DNA of 64,000 nucleotides from Futiania mangrovi (lineage in GTDB: Bacteria; Pseudomonadota; Alphaproteobacteria; Futianiales; Futianiaceae): assembly GCF_024158125.1 (NCBI RefSeq), contig NZ_JAMZFT010000002.1, forward strand, positions 62,001-126,000. Reading direction: 5' to 3'. Below, one piece after another: positions 46,412 through 57,037 of the stretch. Position 1 is the first letter of the stretch; every line of letters begins with the position of its first letter. The notes beneath the pieces are model-generated. The model ran no database searches, had not been told where the DNA came from, and saw only the letters and a program-made list of their open reading frames with translations. Made by a program: the position numbers and the translations under genes.

Positions 46412-47053
46412 ATGGCTGCTGGCGATGCCGCGCACGACCTGAAGCCCCAAGCCGCGCCCGCGATGCCCCGTCCGGAGCGCGAGGAGGCGGAGCAGGCGGT
46501 TCGCACGCTGCTGCGCTGGGCCGGCGACGATCCGGACCGCGAGGGCCTCGTCGATACGCCCAAGCGCGTGGCCAAGGCCTTCGAGGAGTGGTTCGCGGGC
46601 TATGACATGGACCCGGTCGCCTATCTCGAGCGCACGTTCGAGGAGGTCGAGGGCTATGACGAGATGGTGCTGCTGCGCGACATCCGCTTCGAGAGCCATT
46701 GCGAGCATCACCTCGCCCCGATCATCGGGCGGGCGCACGTCGCCTACCTGCCGACGGGCAAGGTCGTCGGCATCTCCAAGCTCGCCCGCGTGGTGGAGGC
46801 GTTCGCCCGCCGCCTTCAGGTGCAGGAGAAGATGACCGCGCAGATCGCCAACACGATCCAGCAGGTGCTGGAGCCGAAGGGCGTGGCCGTGGTGATCGAG
46901 GCAGCGCACCAGTGCATGACGACGCGCGGCGTGCACAAGCCCGGCGTGACGCTGGTGACAAGCCAGATGCTTGGCGACTTCCGCACCAATCCGATGACGC
47001 GGCGGGAGTTCCTGACGATAATCGGCAACCCGTCGTCGTCGTTCGACGGGTAA
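46412..47053 (+). CDS. folE: GTP cyclohydrolase I
   Basis: This enzyme converts GTP to dihydroneopterin triphosphate, the first step to folate and other pterins. At 213 residues it has the normal length. Zinc ligands are the Cys and His of [12 protein letters not shown] and the Cys of [10 protein letters not shown], and GRAHVAYLP and [12 protein letters not shown] are family segments. AAGGAG lies 8 bases before the ATG. The short stop-to-stop gap to hslO (12 bases) leaves no room for a terminator. Confidence 0.97.
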   Translation: MAAGDAAHDLKPQAAPAMPRPEREEAEQAVRTLLRWAGDDPDREGLVDTPKRVAKAFEEWFAGYDMDPVAYLERTFEEVEGYDEMVLLRDIRFESHCEHHLAPIIGRAHVAYLPTGKVVGISKLARVVEAFARRLQVQEKMTAQIANTIQQVLEPKGVAVVIEAAHQCMTTRGVHKPGVTLVTSQMLGDFRTNPMTRREFLTIIGNPSSSFDG

Positions 47054-47065
47054 GACAGCCGCGGC

Positions 47066-48028
47066 CTAGGCCCCCGCCTCTCGGTCGTCGAGGAAATCGG
47101 CGGGGTCGAACCGGTAGAGTGCGCTGCAGAACTGGCAGGTCGCGCGGATCTCGCCCTCCTCGACCATGTCCTTGAGGTCCTCCTGCCCGTGCAGGCGCAG
47201 GACGTTTGCCACCTTCTCGGCGCTGCAGGTGCAGCCGAAGGCGACCCCGCTCTCCTCGAAAACGCGCACGCCGTCCTCGTGGAACAGGCGGTAGAGCAGC
47301 GTCGCGGGGGTGAGGTCGGGGTCGATCATTTCCACGTCCTCGACGGACGAGAGCAGGATCCCGGCGCGCGCCCAGTCCTCGGCAGCCTCCTCGGTGTCGA
47401 GCGCCTTCTTCGCTTCCTCGCCGCCCTTGCCGAGACGCTGCAGCATGATGCCGCCGCCCCGCCAATGCGCACCCTCGGCGGTGCGGCGGTCGAAGGCTTC
47501 GGCGACCGCGAGGCGCATGGAGGTGACGATCTGCTCCGACTGGTCGAAATAGCGCGTCGCCGCCGCGGCGAGCGAGCCCCCCTCGATCGGCACGATGCCC
47601 TGGTAGGGCTCGGTATCCGGGCCCTGGTCGATGGTCATGGCGAGGAAGCCGCCGCCCAGCAGCGCGAAGGGATCGGCGTCCGGCCCGGCCGCCGCGACCG
47701 CGTCCGCGTCGAAGCCCGCATAGCCCCGCACCTCGCCGCCCGCGCGGTAGTCGGCGACGAGCAGGCTGACCGCCCCCTGCCCCTGCGCCTGGACGGTGAA
47801 GCGGTTGCGCAGCTTCAATCCGGAGCCGATCAGCGTCGCGACGAGCAGCGCCTCGCCCAGCAACCGGGAGACCGGCGCAGGGTAGCCGTGGCCAGAAAGC
47901 GCACGGTCGATGGCAGGCCCCATGCGCACGAGTCGGCCGCGCACGTGCGCGCCCTCGATCTGGAAGGGGACGACGCGGTCGTCGCGCGTCCCGCCCGCCG
48001 GTTCCGGCATCATCTCGGGCTCAGCCAT
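47066..48028 (-). CDS. hslO: Hsp33 redox-regulated chaperone
   Basis: This cytosolic holdase, switched on by oxidation, has 320 residues. The C-terminal zinc site has C266 and C268 (GCTCS) and C298 and C301 (CQFC), so the four switch thiols are present with the expected CxC/CxxC spacing. The N-terminal part carries [19 protein letters not shown] and SGHGYPAPV, the substrate-binding domain. Its ATG overlaps the argF stop by 8 bases, so it is the last gene of an argD-argF-hslO operon, an arrangement seen in several alphaproteobacteria. Confidence 0.95.
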   Translation of the reverse strand: MAEPEMMPEPAGGTRDDRVVPFQIEGAHVRGRLVRMGPAIDRALSGHGYPAPVSRLLGEALLVATLIGSGLKLRNRFTVQAQGQGAVSLLVADYRAGGEVRGYAGFDADAVAAAGPDADPFALLGGGFLAMTIDQGPDTEPYQGIVPIEGGSLAAAATRYFDQSEQIVTSMRLAVAEAFDRRTAEGAHWRGGGIMLQRLGKGGEEAKKALDTEEAAEDWARAGILLSSVEDVEMIDPDLTPATLLYRLFHEDGVRVFEESGVAFGCTCSAEKVANVLRLHGQEDLKDMVEEGEIRATCQFCSALYRFDPADFLDDREAGA

Positions 48029-48953
48029 TCCCCAGGCACCACGCGAGCACGCCCTTCTGCGCGTGGAGACGGTTCTCCGCCTCGTCGAACACCACGGACT
48101 GCGGCCCGTCGAGCACCTCGGAGGTCACTTCCTCCTCCCGGTGCGCGGGCAGGCAGTGCATGAAGATCGCATCCTTGTCCGCCGCGGCCATCAGACGGGC
48201 GTTGACCTGGTAGGGCTGGAGCAGATTGTGCCGCCGGCCCGCATCCTCGTCGCCCATGGAGACCCAAGTGTCGGTGATGACGCAATCCACGCCCGCCACC
48301 GCCTCCGCCGGGTCGCGCAGGATGCGCACCCGCGCGCCCTGCGCCCGCGCCCAGTTGACCACGTCGGCATCGGGCTCCAGTTCCGCCGGGCAGGCGACGC
48401 GGATCTCGAAATCGAGCCGGGCCGCCGCCTGGATCCAGGAGTGCGCCACATTGTTGCCGTCGCCGGTCCAGGCGACCGAACGGCCCGCGATGGGACCCTT
48501 GCGCTCCTCGAAGGTCACGAGATCGGCCATGATCTGGCAGGGATGCGAGCGGTAGGTCAGCCCGTTGATCACGGGCACGGTCGCGTTCTCTGCCAGTTCC
48601 GTCAGCGTGTCGTGGTTGCCGGTGCGGATCATGATCGCGTCGACATAGCGCGACAGCACGCGCGCGGTGTCGGCGATCGTCTCGCCCCGCCCAAGCTGCA
48701 TCTCGGCGCCGGTGAGCATGATCGTCTCGCCGCCCATCTGCCGCATGGCGACGTCGAAGGAGACGCGCGTGCGGGTCGACGGCTTCTCGAAGATCATGGC
48801 GAGCATCTTGCCGGCGAGCGGGCGGTCCCCCTCCGGCACGGCGCGGCCGAGGCCGTTGCGCGCCTGCTTGCGGCGCAGGCTCTCGTCGAGGATCCAGCGG
48901 AGGTCGCCCGAGGTCACCTGGTCGATATCGAGGAAGTGCCGCGGTCCGCTCAT
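48021..48953 (-). CDS. argF: ornithine carbamoyltransferase
   Basis: This enzyme joins carbamoyl phosphate to ornithine to give citrulline in arginine synthesis. It has 310 residues, with the carbamoyl phosphate loop STRTR (59-63), HPCQIMADL, the ornithine-binding DTWVSMGDE and the catalytic HCLPAH. Its ATG overlaps the argD stop by four bases (ATGA), so the two are translated together. Confidence 0.97.
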   Translation of the reverse strand: MSGPRHFLDIDQVTSGDLRWILDESLRRKQARNGLGRAVPEGDRPLAGKMLAMIFEKPSTRTRVSFDVAMRQMGGETIMLTGAEMQLGRGETIADTARVLSRYVDAIMIRTGNHDTLTELAENATVPVINGLTYRSHPCQIMADLVTFEERKGPIAGRSVAWTGDGNNVAHSWIQAAARLDFEIRVACPAELEPDADVVNWARAQGARVRILRDPAEAVAGVDCVITDTWVSMGDEDAGRRHNLLQPYQVNARLMAAADKDAIFMHCLPAHREEEVTSEVLDGPQSVVFDEAENRLHAQKGVLAWCLGNG

Positions 48954-50167
48954 GCGGTCCCCCTTTCCGGGGCGGCCGCAGCGCCCCCGATGTCCGTCAG
49001 CACGGTGTCGAACGCCTGAAGCGCCGCGCGGATCTCGTCCTTCTCCACGATCAGCGGCGGCAGCAGGCGCACCACATTGTCGCCCGCGCCGACAGTCATC
49101 ACGCCGGCGTCGAGCAGCTTGCCCACGACCTCGCCATTGGTCACGGCACCGGAGAGACGCACGCCGCGCATCAGGCCGCGGCCGCGGATCTCCGCCACCA
49201 GCGCGGGATGCGCGTCGCGCAGGGCCTGAAGCTGCTGCGCCATGAAGTTGGCCGTGTCGTTGACGCGGTCGAGGAAACCGTCCGCCAGAACGACGTCGAG
49301 CACGGCGTTGCCCACCGCCATGGCGAGCGGATTGCCGCCGAACGTCGTGCCGTGGGTGCCCGCGGTCATGCCCTTCGCCGCCTCCGCAGTGGCGAGGCAG
49401 GCGCCCAGCGGGAAGCCGCCGCCGATGCCCTTGGCGATGCCCATGATGTCCGGGGTCACGCCCGCGTGCTCGTGCGCGAAGAACCTGCCCGTCCGGCCGA
49501 CGCCCGACTGCACCTCGTCGAAAATGAGCAGGATGCCATGCTCGTCGCACAACTCCCGCAAGCCGCGCAGGCAGGTGTCGGGAACGGGACGGATGCCGCC
49601 CTCGCCCTGGATCGGCTCGATCAGGATCGCCGCCGTCTCCGGCCCGACCGCGGCCTTCACCGCGTCATGGTCGCCGAACGGCACCTGGTCGAAACCCTGA
49701 ACCTTCGGCCCGAAGCCTTCGAGGTATTTGGGCTGGCCGCCCGCCGCAATGGTCGCGAGCGTGCGCCCGTGGAAGGCGCCCTCGAAGGTGACGATGCGGT
49801 ACCGCTCCGGCGCGCCGGAGACATAATGGTAGCGGCGCGCCATCTTGATCGCCGCCTCGATCGACTCCGCGCCCGAATTGCAGAAGAACACGGTGTCGGC
49901 GAAGGTCGCGGCGGTCAGCCGGTCGGCCATCCGCTGCTGCCCCTCGATCGGGTAGAGGTTCGAGACGTGCCAGAGCTTCTGCGCCTGCTCCGTCAGCGCG
50001 GCGACGAGATGCGGATGGGCATGGCCGAGCGCGTTGACCGCGATCCCTGCGCCGAAGTCGAGGAAGCGTCGGCCGTCCGCCGCATACACATGCACGCCTT
50101 CGCCCCGGACCGGGGTCATGGCTGCCCGCGCATAGGTTGGCAGTACGGACGAAATCACGGTCGTCAC
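48950..50167 (-). CDS. argD: acetylornithine/succinyldiaminopimelate aminotransferase
   Basis: This class III PLP aminotransferase of 405 residues acts in arginine synthesis. The cofactor lysine is K246 in [14 protein letters not shown], with [12 protein letters not shown] before it and [15 protein letters not shown] for phosphate binding. It is the first gene of argD-argF-hslO. Two terminator-like hairpins lie in the 184 bases upstream, one of them only 27 bases before the start, which may form an attenuating leader. Confidence 0.95.
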   Translation of the reverse strand: MTTVISSVLPTYARAAMTPVRGEGVHVYAADGRRFLDFGAGIAVNALGHAHPHLVAALTEQAQKLWHVSNLYPIEGQQRMADRLTAATFADTVFFCNSGAESIEAAIKMARRYHYVSGAPERYRIVTFEGAFHGRTLATIAAGGQPKYLEGFGPKVQGFDQVPFGDHDAVKAAVGPETAAILIEPIQGEGGIRPVPDTCLRGLRELCDEHGILLIFDEVQSGVGRTGRFFAHEHAGVTPDIMGIAKGIGGGFPLGACLATAEAAKGMTAGTHGTTFGGNPLAMAVGNAVLDVVLADGFLDRVNDTANFMAQQLQALRDAHPALVAEIRGRGLMRGVRLSGAVTNGEVVGKLLDAGVMTVGAGDNVVRLLPPLIVEKDEIRAALQAFDTVLTDIGGAAAAPERGTA

Positions 50168-50194
50168 TCCCTCTCTTGCGACGGCTCGCCCTGA

Positions 50195-50221
50195 AAAACG
50201 ACGGCCCCGAAACTGGGGCCT
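50195..50221 (-). terminator. hairpin with T run just ahead of argD
   Basis: Read on the minus strand, GGCCCC-AGTTTC-GGGGCC is followed by GTCGTTTTTC. A nearby GACGG (50228-50232) can pair with CCGTC that overlaps the stem's end, which gives two mutually exclusive folds. It ends 27 bases before argD, so it may be a leader attenuator or simply a second terminator for the ABC-2 gene upstream. Confidence 0.6.
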
Positions 50222-50236
50222 GAAACCGTCGGATCC

Positions 50237-50271
50237 AAAATAAAAAGGAGGCGCGCCGAAGCCGCCCTCCA
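50237..50271 (-). terminator. terminator behind the ABC-2 permease gene
   Basis: On the minus strand, GGAGG (50271-50267) and CCTCC (50252-50248) close an imperfect GC stem. It is followed by TTTTTATTTT. It lies 81 bases after the permease stop. Confidence 0.65.
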
Positions 50272-50351
50272 GAGCCGCGAATTATCCGGTCAAATCCGCG
50301 CCAAGTCAACGCCTGCGCGGGTTTCAGCGGGTGCGGGGAGGTTCCGGCAAC

Positions 50352-51164
50352 TCAGGCCTTGAGCCTCCACCCCCGCCGGAACGCCGTGTGGCAGAGCCAC
50401 CAGAGCCCACCGACGAGCAGCGCCACGTACAGGACGCCGATCAGGACCGATCCGTCCGCATAGCCCGTGACACCGTAGCGGAACCCGTCGATCAGGTAGA
50501 AGAAGGGGTTGAGGTGGGCCGCCTGCTGGAACCCCTCCGGCAGGCTGGCGACCGAGTAGAACGTGCCGGACAGGAAGGCGAGCGGCGTGATGACGAAATT
50601 GGTGATCGCCGCAAGATGATCGAACTTGTCCGCCCAGATCGCAGCCAGGATGCCCGCCAGCGACATCACGAGCGAGGCGGCCAGCCCGAAGAACAGCACG
50701 GCCCACAGATGCACCATGGGCAGCGGCACGACGACCGCCATGCCGATCATGGTGACGCCCGCCACGATCAGCCCGCGCGTCACGCCGCCCATCGCGAAGG
50801 CGAAAACCAGTTCACCCGGCCCCAGCGGCGGCATCAGGAAGTCGACGATATTGCCCTGCACCTTGGCGATGGTGATCGAGGATGACGTGTTGGCGAAGGC
50901 GTTCTGCAGGATCGCCATCATGACGAGGCCGGGCGCGAGGAATTCCTCGAATGCAAGGCCGCCGACGTCGGGCCGGAGCCGCCCCAGCGCCAGGATGAAC
51001 ACCGCCAGGAAGAGCAAGGTGGTGACCACGGGGGCTGCGATCGTCTGCATCACGACCTTGAGGAAGCGCTGCACCTCCTTGACGTAAAGGGTCCAGACGC
51101 CAAGCCGGTTGACCATGGGCACCGTGCGCTCGCCGAACCGGGCGCGTGGGCGCTCAGATGTCAT
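50352..51164 (-). CDS. ABC-2 type transporter permease
   Basis: This 270-residue inner-membrane permease of the ABC-2 group has six helices. LAPGLVMMAILQNAFANTSSSI and KVQGNIVDFLMPPLGPGEL are the central family segments, and LNPFFYLIDGFRYGV is the end motif shared with NodJ/KpsM/daunorubicin-type exporters. No ATPase gene is next to it, so its partner must be coded elsewhere or shared. The substrate is unknown. It is divergent from gcrA, with 239 bases between. Confidence 0.9.
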   Translation of the reverse strand: MTSERPRARFGERTVPMVNRLGVWTLYVKEVQRFLKVVMQTIAAPVVTTLLFLAVFILALGRLRPDVGGLAFEEFLAPGLVMMAILQNAFANTSSSITIAKVQGNIVDFLMPPLGPGELVFAFAMGGVTRGLIVAGVTMIGMAVVVPLPMVHLWAVLFFGLAASLVMSLAGILAAIWADKFDHLAAITNFVITPLAFLSGTFYSVASLPEGFQQAAHLNPFFYLIDGFRYGVTGYADGSVLIGVLYVALLVGGLWWLCHTAFRRGWRLKA

Positions 51165-51270
51165 GGCGTGCTCCTTCCTCTCGCAAAGCCCGCACCCCGG
51201 CCGCGGGCCAGATTATTTGTGGATAAGCGCGCACGAGCGCACCAAACATGTTGTGTCCCGAGCCAAAGCC

Positions 51271-51281
51271 GATACAGTATC
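51271..51281. promoter_or_regulatory. 11-base palindrome in the gcrA upstream region
   Basis: GATAC-A-GTATC is a perfect short palindrome 123 bases before gcrA. No CcrM GANTC site was seen in the 239-base gap. Whether the palindrome is a binding site is unknown. Confidence 0.3.
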
Positions 51282-51403
51282 TGGACATCAGCTTAGAGGG
51301 CGGTCGCAAGCAGGACGGCCGGTGGGCGCAAGAGAGGGGTGCGCCGGCCACCGGGGAGTTATGTCCATTTTCCGCCCGTGTCCAGTACGAAGGAGGGGAT
51401 CCG

Positions 51404-51952
51404 ATGGCGTGGACCGAGGAACGCGTGGCGCTTCTCAAGAAGCTCTGGGCGGAGGGCTGGAGCGCCAGCCAGATCGCGCGCGAGCTGGGAGAGGTCACGC
51501 GCAACGCGGTAATCGGCAAGGTACACCGGCTGGGGATTGCGCGCCGTGACGCCGCCCCGCGCCCATCCCGGCCGGAAGCACGCACCTCCGCCGCCAGGAA
51601 GCCCGCCACGGCCAGCAAGAGCGAGGCCCGTGCGCGCACGGCGGAGGCCGCGCCGGCCCGCCCCGCCGCCCGGACGCAGACCGCCCGGCCGGTCGCCGCC
51701 AAGCCGGTGATCCCGACGCGCTACGAAGTGGTGGAGCGGGGCAAGCCGCTGAGCCTCATGGAGCTGAACGACCGCACCTGCAAATGGCCGATCGGCAACC
51801 CGGGCGATGCGGACTTCAGCTTCTGTGGCGAGTCCGTGGTCAGCGGGCACCCCTATTGCCAGGAGCATCTGCTGCGCGCCTACCAGCCGGCGTCGACCCG
51901 GCGTGACCGGGACCGCGGGCGCGACGAAACGCCTGCGCTGCCCAACGCCTGA
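51404..51952 (+). CDS. gcrA: GcrA-type cell cycle regulator
   Basis: GcrA binds sigma-70 RNA polymerase and CcrM-methylated DNA and drives the S-phase genes in Caulobacter and relatives. The 182 residues have the conserved N-terminal helix-turn-helix MAWTEERVALLKKLWAEGWS, then NAVIGKVHRLG. A basic Ala/Arg/Pro linker follows (50-115), then the C-terminal sigma-contact domain LNDRTCKWPIGNPGDADFSF with CGESVVSGHPYC. AGGAGGGG lies 7 bases before the ATG. It is limited to alphaproteobacteria. A strong terminator follows. Confidence 0.95.
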   Translation: MAWTEERVALLKKLWAEGWSASQIARELGEVTRNAVIGKVHRLGIARRDAAPRPSRPEARTSAARKPATASKSEARARTAEAAPARPAARTQTARPVAAKPVIPTRYEVVERGKPLSLMELNDRTCKWPIGNPGDADFSFCGESVVSGHPYCQEHLLRAYQPASTRRDRDRGRDETPALPNA

Positions 51953-51976
51953 GGGCGAGGACAGGACCCGGACGGC

Positions 51977-52006
51977 AAAAGGCCCGCATCGCGCGGGCCT
52001 TTTTTC
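51977..52006. terminator. bidirectional terminator between gcrA and phoB
   Basis: GGCCCGC and GCGGGCC enclose ATCGC and are flanked by AAAA on one side and TTTTTT on the other, so it works on both strands. gcrA and phoB converge here. Confidence 0.95.
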
Positions 52007-52031
52007 TTGAGGAACAACGGACACGGATGCG

Positions 52032-52730
52032 TCAGTGCCGGGCGAAGGTCTCGTCGATGGCATAGCCGGCTGCGCGGACGGTACGGATCGGGTCGCGCTC
52101 GCCCGGACGGTTCAGCGCCTTGCGCAGCCGGCCGATGTGCACATCGACCGTGCGCTCCTCAACCTCGGAGTCCTGCCCCCAGACGGAATCCAGAAGCTGG
52201 GACCGGCTGAACACGCGCCCCGGCGCGTCCATCAGGCGCGAGAGCAGCGTGAACTCCCGCGGACCCAGCGCCACCTCGCGCCCCGACCGGCGGACCCGGC
52301 GCGCGGTGCGGTCGAGCACGATGTCGCCGAACTCAAGCACGTCCTGGGCGAGTGCTGGCCGGATCCGGCGCAGCACCGCACGGATGCGGGCGAGAAGCTC
52401 GGAAATGGAAAAGGGCTTGGTCAGATAGTCGTCGGCACCGGTGTCGAGGCCACGGATGCGGTCCGTCTCCTCCCCGCGCGCCGTGATCATGATGATCGGC
52501 AGGTTGCGGGTTTCGCTCCGGGCCCGCAGGCGTCGGCAGATCTCCAGCCCGGAGACCGTGGGCATCATCCAGTCCAGCAGCACGAGATCGGGCGCGCGCT
52601 CGTCCACGAGCAGCAGCGCCTGGTCGCCGTCGTCCGCCTCGATCACCTCGAAATCCGCCTTCTCGAGATTGTAGCGCAGAAGCGTGCGCAGCGCGTCCTC
52701 GTCCTCGGCGATGAGGATCAGGGGCTTCAT
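52032..52730 (-). CDS. phoB: phosphate regulon response regulator PhoB
   Basis: This OmpR-family regulator has 232 residues. The receiver domain has the acceptor D53 in VLLDWMMP, with acidic EDED near 9-12 and the KPF lysine. The winged helix (about 130-225) has LGPREFTLLSRLM and RTVDVHIGRLRKAL. It binds Pho boxes when phosphorylated by PhoR. It is the last gene of the pho operon and overlaps phoU (ATGA). Confidence 0.96.
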   Translation of the reverse strand: MKPLILIAEDEDALRTLLRYNLEKADFEVIEADDGDQALLLVDERAPDLVLLDWMMPTVSGLEICRRLRARSETRNLPIIMITARGEETDRIRGLDTGADDYLTKPFSISELLARIRAVLRRIRPALAQDVLEFGDIVLDRTARRVRRSGREVALGPREFTLLSRLMDAPGRVFSRSQLLDSVWGQDSEVEERTVDVHIGRLRKALNRPGERDPIRTVRAAGYAIDETFARH

Positions 52731-53467
52731 CCCTTGCCGCCCCCTGCCAGCCCGGCAACGCCTTCCGTCGCCGTGGTGTCGGCCTTGGGCCGCTCTCCGG
52801 CCAGCGGGCGGCCCGTGACGAGGTAATGGACCGTTTCGGCGATGTTCGTCGCGTGGTCGCCGATCCGCTCCAGGTTCTTGCCGACGAAGAGGAGGTGAGT
52901 GGCCCGGCCGATGGTGCGGGGATCCTCCATCATGTAGGTCAGAAGCTCGCGGAACAGGCTGTTGTAAAGTTCGTCCAGCGTCTGGTCCCGGCGCCACACG
53001 GCGAGCGCCATCTCCACGTCGCGCGCCGCGTAGGCGGAGATCACCTGGTGCACCTGCCGGATCGCCTCGGCGCCGATCCGGTCGATGGCGAAGAGGTTCG
53101 GGAACGGCGTCTCGACATTGATGGTCTGGGCGCGCTTGGCGATGTTCTTGGCGAGGTCGCCGATCCGCTCCAGCTCGATCGAGATGCGCATGGCGGCCAC
53201 GATCTCGCGCAGGTCGACCGCCATCGGCTGGCGCAGCGCGATCACCCGCACGGCAAGCTGTTCGACCTGGCCTTCGAGGTCGTCGATGCGGATGTCCTCC
53301 GCCACGACCTCTTGGGCGAGGCGGCTGTCGCGCTTGACGACGGACCGGATGGCGCGCGCAAGCTGCTCCTCTGCGAAGCCGCCCATCTTGGCGATCATGG
53401 CCGAGAGCCGCTCGAGCTCCGCCTGGTAGGCCTTGACCGTGTGAAGCTGTTGATCGTGGTCAGCCAT
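52727..53467 (-). CDS. phoU: phosphate signalling protein PhoU
   Basis: This 246-residue all-helical protein has two PhoU three-helix repeats: residues about 15-110 with [17 protein letters not shown], then about 115-215 with [20 protein letters not shown]. It carries the metal-binding ExxxD patterns and [18 protein letters not shown]. It links the PstSCAB importer to PhoR and shuts signalling when phosphate is plentiful. The start overlaps pstB by 8 bases and the stop overlaps phoB by four. Confidence 0.96.
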   Translation of the reverse strand: MADHDQQLHTVKAYQAELERLSAMIAKMGGFAEEQLARAIRSVVKRDSRLAQEVVAEDIRIDDLEGQVEQLAVRVIALRQPMAVDLREIVAAMRISIELERIGDLAKNIAKRAQTINVETPFPNLFAIDRIGAEAIRQVHQVISAYAARDVEMALAVWRRDQTLDELYNSLFRELLTYMMEDPRTIGRATHLLFVGKNLERIGDHATNIAETVHYLVTGRPLAGERPKADTTATEGVAGLAGGGKG

Positions 53468-54299
53468 AGCGCCCTGTAATGTAATCCTGCGTGCGTTGAT
53501 CGGAGGGCGTGGTGAACATCATGTCCGTGGACCCGTGTTCGACCATTTCGCCCAGGTGGAAGAAGGCCGTCTGCTGCGAAACGCGGGCGGCCTGCTGCAT
53601 CGAGTGGGTCACGATGACGATGCAGTAATTGTCGCGCAGCTCGTCGATCAGTTCCTCGATCTTCGCGGTCGCGATGGGGTCGAGCGCGGAGCACGGCTCG
53701 TCCATCAGGATGACCTCGGGGCTGACCGCGATGGCGCGCGCAATGCACAGACGCTGCTGCTGCCCGCCGGAGAGCCCGGTGCCCGGCGCATCCAGCCGGT
53801 CCTTCACCTCGTCCCACAGCGAGGACTTGCGCAGGGCCGTCTCGACGATCTGGTCGAGTTCCGTCTTGTTGCGGGCAAGCCCGTGGATCCGAGGCCCATA
53901 GGCGATGTTCTCGTAGATCGACTTCGGGAACGGGTTGGGCTTCTGGAACACCATGCCGACGCGGGCGCGCAGTTCCACCACGTCGAGGTCGGGGTCGTAG
54001 ATGTCGCGCCCGTCGAGCGTGATCGCGCCCGTGACGCGGCACCCCTCGATCGTGTCGTTCATCCGGTTGAGGCAGCGCAGGAATGTCGACTTGCCGCACC
54101 CCGACGGCCCGATGAAGGCGGTCACGGAGCGTGCAGGAATGTCGAGCGTGACATTCTTGAGCGCATGGTTGTCGCCATAATGCACATTGACGCCGCGCGT
54201 CACGAGCTTGACCGGCAGCGCGCTCTCGGCCGCACCGGTCCCGGCGAGGACATCGGAAGTCCCGGTCTCGGCAAAGGGTTCCGTTGTTGCGTGCTTCAT
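53460..54299 (-). CDS. pstB: phosphate ABC transporter ATP-binding protein PstB
   Basis: This 279-residue ATPase has Walker [10 protein letters not shown], signature [14 protein letters not shown] and Walker [33 protein letters not shown] is the PstB-specific Q-loop region. The N-terminus has an extra 30 or so variable residues. ATG 54299 is preferred over a GTG 12 codons earlier that would overlap pstA. It is in the operon pstS-pstC-pstA-pstB-phoU-phoB. Confidence 0.96.
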   Translation of the reverse strand: MKHATTEPFAETGTSDVLAGTGAAESALPVKLVTRGVNVHYGDNHALKNVTLDIPARSVTAFIGPSGCGKSTFLRCLNRMNDTIEGCRVTGAITLDGRDIYDPDLDVVELRARVGMVFQKPNPFPKSIYENIAYGPRIHGLARNKTELDQIVETALRKSSLWDEVKDRLDAPGTGLSGGQQQRLCIARAIAVSPEVILMDEPCSALDPIATAKIEELIDELRDNYCIVIVTHSMQQAARVSQQTAFFHLGEMVEHGSTDMMFTTPSDQRTQDYITGRYG

Positions 54300-54331
54300 G
54301 AGGGTGGGTCCTTGGTTCACGGGGGCCGGCC

Positions 54332-55618
54332 TCACCAGGTCCGCTCGAAACGCTGGCGCAGGAAGATGGCAATCCCGTTCATCACGATGAGGAAGCCGAG
54401 CAGGACAAGGATCCCCGCGGAGGTCAGCGCGACGAAGCCGCGCTCCGGGCTGTCGGCCCAGATGTAGATCTGCGTGGGCAGCGCGGTCGCCGGATCCATG
54501 ATGCCGCCGGGCGGGCTGGTCAGGAAGGCGTTCATGCCGATGAGCAGGAGCGGCGCGGTCTCGCCCAGCGCCTGCGCAAGGCCGATGATGGTGCCGGTCA
54601 GGATGCCGGGAACGGCGAGCGGCAGGACGTGGTGCAGGATCACCTCGTGTTTCGACGCTCCGACGCCGAGCGCGGCCTGCCGGATCGACGGCGGCACGGA
54701 CTTCAGCGCTGCCCGCGTCACGATGATGATGGTCGGCAGCGTCATCAGCGACAGCACCATGCCGCCGACAAGCGGGGCCGAGCGCGGCAGGCCGAAGGTC
54801 TGGATGAAGAGCGCAAGGCCAAGCAGGCCGAACACGATGGACGGCACCGCCGCGAGGTTGTTGATGTTCACCTCGATCAGGTCGGTGATGCGGTTCTTCG
54901 GCGCGAACTCCTCCAGATAGACCGCAGCAGCGATGCCGAGGGGGAAGGAGATCAGGAAGCAGACGAGCAGCGCGTAGAACGACCCCACGACGGCGCCCGC
55001 GAGGCCCGCAAGCTCCGGGAACCGGCTGTCGGCGTCGAGGAAAAGGCCGCTGTTGAAGACCTTCTCGACACGGCCCTGCGCCTCGAGCTGTTCGAACCAG
55101 GCGATCTCACGGTCGGAAACGCGGCGGCGGTTTTCCGGCAGCGTGCGGTCGATGACACCCTTGGAGAGCTGGTCGAAGGGATCGGAGACCGGCACGCTGA
55201 CCGCGAAGGTCTTCCCGATCAGCCCCGGGTCCGCGGCGACCATGTCGCGCACCTTGAGCGACGCGCCCCGGCTGAGGATGCCGTTCAGGTCCCGCAGCGC
55301 GCGGCGGTCGGTGACCTCGGGGAAGAGCGCGCCGAAGCTGTCCGCCACGATGGCTCGGTAGTTCGCTTTCGCCGGATCAGCGGGATCGGCCGCGCCGGCC
55401 GGAACGGTCACGTCGATGGTGACCACGGTCTCCACGAAGGCGAGGTAGCCCTTGGCCACAAGCGACACGATCAGGATGCCGAGCAGGCCGATCGCCACCG
55501 CGATGGCCGCGATGCCGTAGAGCTTCAGCCGGCGGTCGGCGGCATAGCGCCGGCGCCGGCGCGCATGCGCCTGCGGGGAACTCCACTCGAAGGAGGATGT
55601 CTCGGTCGCGTCGGTCAT
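54332..55618 (-). CDS. pstA: phosphate ABC transporter permease PstA
   Basis: This 428-residue permease is longer than the E. coli protein (about 296). The extra length is an insert between the first helix and the transport core (about 65-190, containing [20 protein letters not shown]), which probably lies in the periplasm. This extended form is common in alphaproteobacteria. The core has [20 protein letters not shown] and the EAA-like [19 protein letters not shown]. It is 4 bases behind pstC. Confidence 0.94.
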   Translation of the reverse strand: MTDATETSSFEWSSPQAHARRRRRYAADRRLKLYGIAAIAVAIGLLGILIVSLVAKGYLAFVETVVTIDVTVPAGAADPADPAKANYRAIVADSFGALFPEVTDRRALRDLNGILSRGASLKVRDMVAADPGLIGKTFAVSVPVSDPFDQLSKGVIDRTLPENRRRVSDREIAWFEQLEAQGRVEKVFNSGLFLDADSRFPELAGLAGAVVGSFYALLVCFLISFPLGIAAAVYLEEFAPKNRITDLIEVNINNLAAVPSIVFGLLGLALFIQTFGLPRSAPLVGGMVLSLMTLPTIIIVTRAALKSVPPSIRQAALGVGASKHEVILHHVLPLAVPGILTGTIIGLAQALGETAPLLLIGMNAFLTSPPGGIMDPATALPTQIYIWADSPERGFVALTSAGILVLLGFLIVMNGIAIFLRQRFERTW

Positions 55619-55622
55619 GGGC

Positions 55623-57002
55623 TTACTCGTATTTCTCGCGGTAGCGCTGCACGATGCGGAGCGCCACGACATTGAGGCACAGCGTGACGAGGAAGAGCAC
55701 GAGGCCCAGTGCGAAAGCGGCGAGCGTCTTCGGATTGTCGAACGCGGTGTCGCCGATCAGCATGGTGACGATCTGAACGGTCACCGTGGTCACCCCGTCG
55801 AGCGGGTTGGCGGTCAGCGTCGCCATCAGGCCCGCAGCCATCACGACGATCATGGTCTCGCCGATCGCGCGGCTGAGCGCCAGAAGGATGCCGCCGACGA
55901 TGCCGGGCAGGGCGGCGGGCAGCAGCACCTTGGTGATCGTCTCCCCCTTGGTCGCGCCCATGGCGAGCGAACCGTCGCGCATGGCACGCGGCACCGCCTT
56001 CAGCGCATCGTCGGACAGCGACGAGATGAACGGGATGATCATGATGCCCATGACGCCGCCCGCGGCGAGCGCGCTGTTGGGCGACACGGTAATGCCGATG
56101 ACGCTGCCCGCCTCGCGTACCGCCGGCGCGACGGTCAGGACCGCGAAGAAGCCGTAGACGACGGTCGGCACGCCCGCGAGGATCTCCATGATCGGCTTGA
56201 CCACCGCCCGCACCCGCCGGTCGGCGTACTCGACGAGGTAGATCGCCGAGAAGAGGCCGATGGGCGTCGCGACCAGCATGGCGATCGTCGCGATCAGCAG
56301 CGTGCCCGTGAACACCGGCACCGCACCGAACGCGCCCGCGCCCGCTACCTGGTCGGCGCGGATGGCGATCTGCGGCTCCCAGTTCAGGCCGAAGAAGAAC
56401 TCGTGCGGCGGAACGAGCTTGAAGAACTGGACGGCCTCGAACACCAGCGAGGCGATGATGCCGAGCGTCGTGAAGATCGCCACCACGGAGGAAAAGATCA
56501 TGAGCCCGCTCATGGTGCGCTCGAACCCCTGGCGCGCCCGGAAGCGCGGGCTCAAACGGGAGCGGACGCCGAGAAGCAGCAGGATCATCAGCGCGACGGC
56601 GACCACCAGCATGGCCCAGCGCGCGATCCCCTCCCACCGCAGGAGCGTCTCACCTGCGACGATGACCTCGGGCGACGGCGTGCCGAATATGCGTCCGGCG
56701 GCGACATTGCGGATCTCGCTCAGCAGCAGCGCCTGCTCGGCCGCACTGGCACCCGCGGTCAGGGCCTCGGGCAGCGTCGCAAGGATCAGCCGGTCGAGGA
56801 CCGTTCCCTGCAGCAGGAGCCAGAGAAGAACGAGGACGAAGGCCGGCATCCCGACCCAGATCGCCACATAGGCACCGTGATAGACGGGCCGCGAGTGCAC
56901 CTCGGGCCCATGCGCGGCGACGAAGCGTCGTCCGCTCGACCGCCCCACGTAGAAGGCGATCAGGCTGAAGGCCACAATGGCGAGGAGGATGAAGCCGGTC
57001 AC
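55623..57002 (-). CDS. pstC: phosphate ABC transporter permease PstC
   Basis: This 459-residue permease also has an enlarged N-terminal part with two extra helices and a soluble stretch (about 65-120) before the normal core. SAIYLVEYADRRVRAVVKPI and AMGATKGETITKVLLPAALP (EAA loop) are core motifs, and ALSRAIGETMIVVMAAG is the family end signature. It follows pstS by 119 bases that hold GC-rich palindromic DNA. Confidence 0.94.
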   Translation of the reverse strand: MTGFILLAIVAFSLIAFYVGRSSGRRFVAAHGPEVHSRPVYHGAYVAIWVGMPAFVLVLLWLLLQGTVLDRLILATLPEALTAGASAAEQALLLSEIRNVAAGRIFGTPSPEVIVAGETLLRWEGIARWAMLVVAVALMILLLLGVRSRLSPRFRARQGFERTMSGLMIFSSVVAIFTTLGIIASLVFEAVQFFKLVPPHEFFFGLNWEPQIAIRADQVAGAGAFGAVPVFTGTLLIATIAMLVATPIGLFSAIYLVEYADRRVRAVVKPIMEILAGVPTVVYGFFAVLTVAPAVREAGSVIGITVSPNSALAAGGVMGIMIIPFISSLSDDALKAVPRAMRDGSLAMGATKGETITKVLLPAALPGIVGGILLALSRAIGETMIVVMAAGLMATLTANPLDGVTTVTVQIVTMLIGDTAFDNPKTLAAFALGLVLFLVTLCLNVVALRIVQRYREKYE

Positions 57003-57037
57003 GGTAAGCGGTCCGCCTTTTCGTCTTGCCCAGTTTG

